Position numbers and translations under genes: made by a program. Shown here piece after piece: positions 6,830-8,203 of a stretch of DNA of 8,203 bases. The notes below the pieces were generated by a model, which was not told the DNA's origin, did not search any database, and saw only the letters and a program-made list of their open reading frames with translations. Positions within the stretch are counted from its first letter, which is position 1, and each line of letters begins with the position of its first letter. This stretch comes from an uncultured Phycisphaerales bacterium (GTDB lineage Bacteria > Planctomycetota > Phycisphaerae > UBA1845 > CAIVHJ01), in the NCBI GenBank assembly GCA_903905665.1, contig CAIVHJ010000079.1, positions 1-8,203 of the forward strand, given 5' to 3'.

Positions 6830-6848
6830 CACCGGCAAGATGCCGGTG
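6830..6848. terminator. Hairpin between convergent genes, possible bidirectional terminator or dispersed repeat
   Basis: CACCGGCA (6830-6837), loop AGA, and TGCCGGTG (6841-6848) form a perfect 8-bp stem in the 70-base gap between the lipoprotein stop and the rplT stop. Its position suits termination in both directions. Neither side has a strong T tract; the minus-strand side reads AAATTTCAAAG. Similar 'CCGGCAAGATGCCGGTG' units are, from memory, common dispersed elements in planctomycete genomes, so it may be a repeat rather than a dedicated terminator. Confidence 0.5.
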
Positions 6849-6856
6849 CCACACGT

Positions 6857-7228
6857 TCAGGCTGCTGATTTTTGATCCAGAGATTTTTTCGCAAGCGCCA
6901 CGACGGCGTCAAACGCAGCGGGATCCAGGATGACCAACTCGCTGAGCATTTTGCGGTCCAGCGCAATTTGGGCCAATTTGCAACCCGCGATGAGCTGGCT
7001 GTAGCGAATGCCGCGTTCACGACAAGCGGCGTTCAAACGTGTGATCCAGAGGCGGCGGAAATCGCGTTTGCGTGCGCGACGATCCCGAAACGAATAGACC
7101 CCCGCCCGAAACGAGGCTTCAATCGCCAAGTGATACCGATTTCGATGCGGGGCGCGATAACCCTTGACCCGCCGAAACAAGCGGACTTTTTTACGATGCC
7201 TGACGGCTCCCGATGTTGCTCGTGTCAT
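6857..7228 (-). CDS. rplT: 50S ribosomal protein L20
   Basis: L20 binds 23S rRNA early in 50S subunit assembly. The 123-residue product is close to the usual 117-119, with a short C-terminal tail ending 'KKSLDQKSAA'. The N-terminus is the very basic RNA-binding arm with 'HRKKVRLFRRVKGYRAPHRN' (11-30), followed by 'RDRRARKRDFRRLWITRLNA' (48-67), the family's most recognisable segment, and 'GIRYSQLIAGCKLAQIALDR' (73-92). The ATG at 7226-7228 is preceded on its strand by AAGGAAG, 6-7 bases away, which begins within the rpmI stop codon. The 11-base gap to rpmI shows an operon. In many bacteria L20 represses its own operon by binding the leader mRNA; I see no recognisable L20 leader here. Confidence 0.97.
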   Translation of the reverse strand: MTRATSGAVRHRKKVRLFRRVKGYRAPHRNRYHLAIEASFRAGVYSFRDRRARKRDFRRLWITRLNAACRERGIRYSQLIAGCKLAQIALDRKMLSELVILDPAAFDAVVALAKKSLDQKSAA

Positions 7229-7239
7229 GGTAGTCTTCC

Positions 7240-7449
7240 TTACGGTTTGTGGTGTCCCAGGGCGTTCAGGGTTTTTTGTGCGTCGGCGGATTTCATGAGG
7301 ACGAGGCTGTGAACCCTTCGGCGGCGTTTGCCCGATTTGCCGCTCATGAGATGCCCCCCAAACGTGCCTTTTCGCTTCACCTTGCCGCGAGCGGTGACAC
7401 GGACCCGTTTGGCCAAACCTTTGTGCGTTTTCGCTTTGATCTTAGACAT
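7240..7449 (-). CDS. rpmI: 50S ribosomal protein L35
   Basis: L35 is a small, very basic 50S subunit protein. The 69-residue product starts 'MSKIKAKTHKGLAKRVRVTA' and contains 'KRKGTFGGHLMSGKSGKRRR' (36-55), matching the family's KTHKG... and H...KS.KRKR pattern; the usual length is 64-66. The ATG at 7447-7449 was chosen because it gives the family's N-terminus. The frame stays open upstream to about 7542, and another in-frame ATG lies at 7459-7461, but neither gives L35-like sequence. The Shine-Dalgarno is weak (only GGAT-like repeats upstream). The classical partner infC (IF3) is not upstream; def is, on the other strand. Confidence 0.96.
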   Translation of the reverse strand: MSKIKAKTHKGLAKRVRVTARGKVKRKGTFGGHLMSGKSGKRRRRVHSLVLMKSADAQKTLNALGHHKP

Positions 7450-7486
7450 AATCCAATCCATCCGAAAGAAACTGTCAGAATCCCTT

Positions 7487-7514
7487 ATATTAGCAAAATT
7501 TCCGTTGCTTTCAA
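7487..7514 (-). promoter_or_regulatory. Predicted promoter of the rpmI-rplT operon
   Basis: Read on the minus strand, TTGAAA (complement of 7509-7514) and TAATAT (complement of 7487-7492) are 16 bases apart. An alternative -10, TATAAG, overlaps it with a 19-base spacer. The start point would be near 7480, giving a leader of about 30 bases before the rpmI ATG, too short for a large leader structure. Confidence 0.5.
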
Positions 7515-7541
7515 GCCCAAACAGAAATCCGCCGAAAGACA

Positions 7542-7570
7542 TTGTACACCTTCATCCCGCGTACTAAAAT
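7542..7570 (+). promoter_or_regulatory. Predicted promoter of def
   Basis: TTGTAC (7542-7547) and TAAAAT (7565-7570) are separated by exactly 17 bases in the divergent intergenic region. The -10 matches the consensus at 5 of 6 positions, the -35 only at its TTG. A start near 7577 would leave a leader of about 20 bases. Confidence 0.4.
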
Positions 7571-7598
7571 CCAGCAGGTTGCAACAGTCAGTTAAAGG

Positions 7599-8129
7599 AT
7601 GTTGGAATTGTCCCCCGTCGATCCCGAACAATTGGAGATCATTCGTTATCCCGACCCGCGGTTGCGCAAGGTTTGCGCGCCGGTAACGGTCTTCGATGGG
7701 TTTTTGGTCCGGTTGACGGAAAAGATGCTGGAGTTGATGAAAGAGGACAAAGGAGTGGGTCTTGCCGGGCCGCAAGTGGCGTTTCTCAAGCGGGTTTTTG
7801 TGTGCAATCCGACGGGGGAACCCGGTGACGACATGGTTTTTGTGAATCCGGTACTGTCCGGATTTGAAGATTCCGTTGAAGCGAACGAAGGCTGTCTCTG
7901 CCTTCCCGAAGTCAGCGTTTGCATTCGGCGGGCGGTACGGTGTATCATCCGTGCTCAGGACGTACACGGGCAACCGATTGAGAGAACCGGAGACGATCTG
8001 CTCGCCCGCATCTGGCAGCACGAAACCGATCACCTCAACGGAAAGTTGATCATCAACTACATGAACGAAAGTGATAAAATCGCCAATCGAAAAGCACTGA
8101 AGTATCTGGAAACCGTTTATCAAGGTTGA
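7599..8129 (+). CDS. def: Peptide deformylase
   Basis: This metalloenzyme removes the N-formyl group from the initiator methionine of nascent proteins. It has 176 residues if started at ATG 7599; the family is usually 165-190. All three signature motifs are present: motif I 'GVGLAGPQV' (52-60; GxGLAAPQ is commoner), motif II 'EGCLCLPEV' (97-105; EGCLS is commoner) and motif III 'QHETDHLNG' (140-148). Cys99, His141 and His145 are the expected metal ligands and Glu142 the catalytic base, so the enzyme should be active. The N-terminal 'IIRYPDPRLRKV' is typical. The start is uncertain: the purine run AAAGGA (7594-7599) overlaps the ATG itself, whereas TTG 7608 lies 9 bases after AAAGG and would shorten the protein by only three residues. 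It is transcribed divergently from rpmI-rplT. The frequent partner fmt is not visible before the window ends. Confidence 0.96.
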   Translation: MLELSPVDPEQLEIIRYPDPRLRKVCAPVTVFDGFLVRLTEKMLELMKEDKGVGLAGPQVAFLKRVFVCNPTGEPGDDMVFVNPVLSGFEDSVEANEGCLCLPEVSVCIRRAVRCIIRAQDVHGQPIERTGDDLLARIWQHETDHLNGKLIINYMNESDKIANRKALKYLETVYQG

Positions 8130-8180
8130 ATCGCTTTGCGCTCCGGGTGTGGTCGCGTCATAAGAGTCCATCCCATTACT

Positions 8181-8202
8181 CCTCTCCCCTTTAGGGGAGA
8201 GG
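8181..8202. repeat. C-rich/G-rich hairpin at window end, probable dispersed repeat
   Basis: Arm CCTCTCCCC (8181-8189), loop TTTA (8190-8193) and arm GGGGAGAGG (8194-8202) make a perfect 9-bp stem 51 bases after the def stop. It resembles the start of the 'CTCTCCCCTTTAGGGGAGAG' type palindromes scattered between genes in many bacterial genomes (from memory). It could also end the def transcript; the window stops one base later, so any T tract or further repeat is not visible. Confidence 0.5.
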
Positions 8203-8203
8203 G

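Noticed and set aside
7485..8171. 228-codon minus-strand open frame opposite def
   Set aside because: Antisense to def, which carries all three deformylase motifs. The translation has no recognisable domain.

Overview
The window (about 54% G+C by eye) is an ordinary, tightly packed bacterial housekeeping segment. It carries an outer-membrane assembly gene (lptD-like, cut by the left edge), both subunits of phenylalanyl-tRNA synthetase (pheS, pheT), a small lipoprotein gene, the ribosomal protein pair rpmI-rplT, and peptide deformylase (def). An LptD-type protein implies a diderm cell. A pheT without the N-terminal tRNA-binding domain, carrying an 'NKSITHRPDLWGHYG' signature, together with short G+C-rich intergenic hairpins, fits Planctomycetota (perhaps Phycisphaerae-like). 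That placement is inference from remembered family features; another PVC or deep-branching diderm lineage is possible.

Layout: 1-2285 (+) is the 3' part of lptD. 2352-3422 (+) is pheS. 3423-3676 is a 254-bp gap that separates pheS from pheT and holds a heptamer repeat tract, a degraded start of a four-helix-bundle (23S rRNA intervening-sequence type) protein gene and a strong hairpin. 3677-5788 (+) is pheT, and 5800-6786 (+) is a lipoprotein with an alpha/beta-hydrolase-like body and a C-terminal PKD domain, its ribosome-binding site overlapping the pheT stop. 6787-6856 is a convergent gap with one hairpin. rplT (6857-7228) and rpmI (7240-7449) lie on the minus strand, with rpmI promoter-proximal. 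7450-7598 is a divergent control region with one plausible promoter per side. def (7599-8129) is on the plus strand, and the window ends in a C-rich/G-rich hairpin.

How the genes work together: pheS and pheT form the (alpha-beta)2 synthetase that charges tRNA-Phe, rpmI and rplT encode 50S subunit proteins, and def removes the formyl group from nascent peptides, so most of the window serves translation. lptD and the lipoprotein act at the cell envelope. In many bacteria rpmI-rplT lies just upstream of pheST on the same strand; here the pair is still close but points the opposite way, suggesting local rearrangement. I found no defence system, CRISPR array, tRNA or rRNA gene, or intact mobile element, and no convincing evidence of a wholly new system. 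The most interesting points are the pheT lacking its tRNA-binding domain, the apparently catalytically dead lipoprotein coupled to it, and the remnant repeat element inserted between pheS and pheT.
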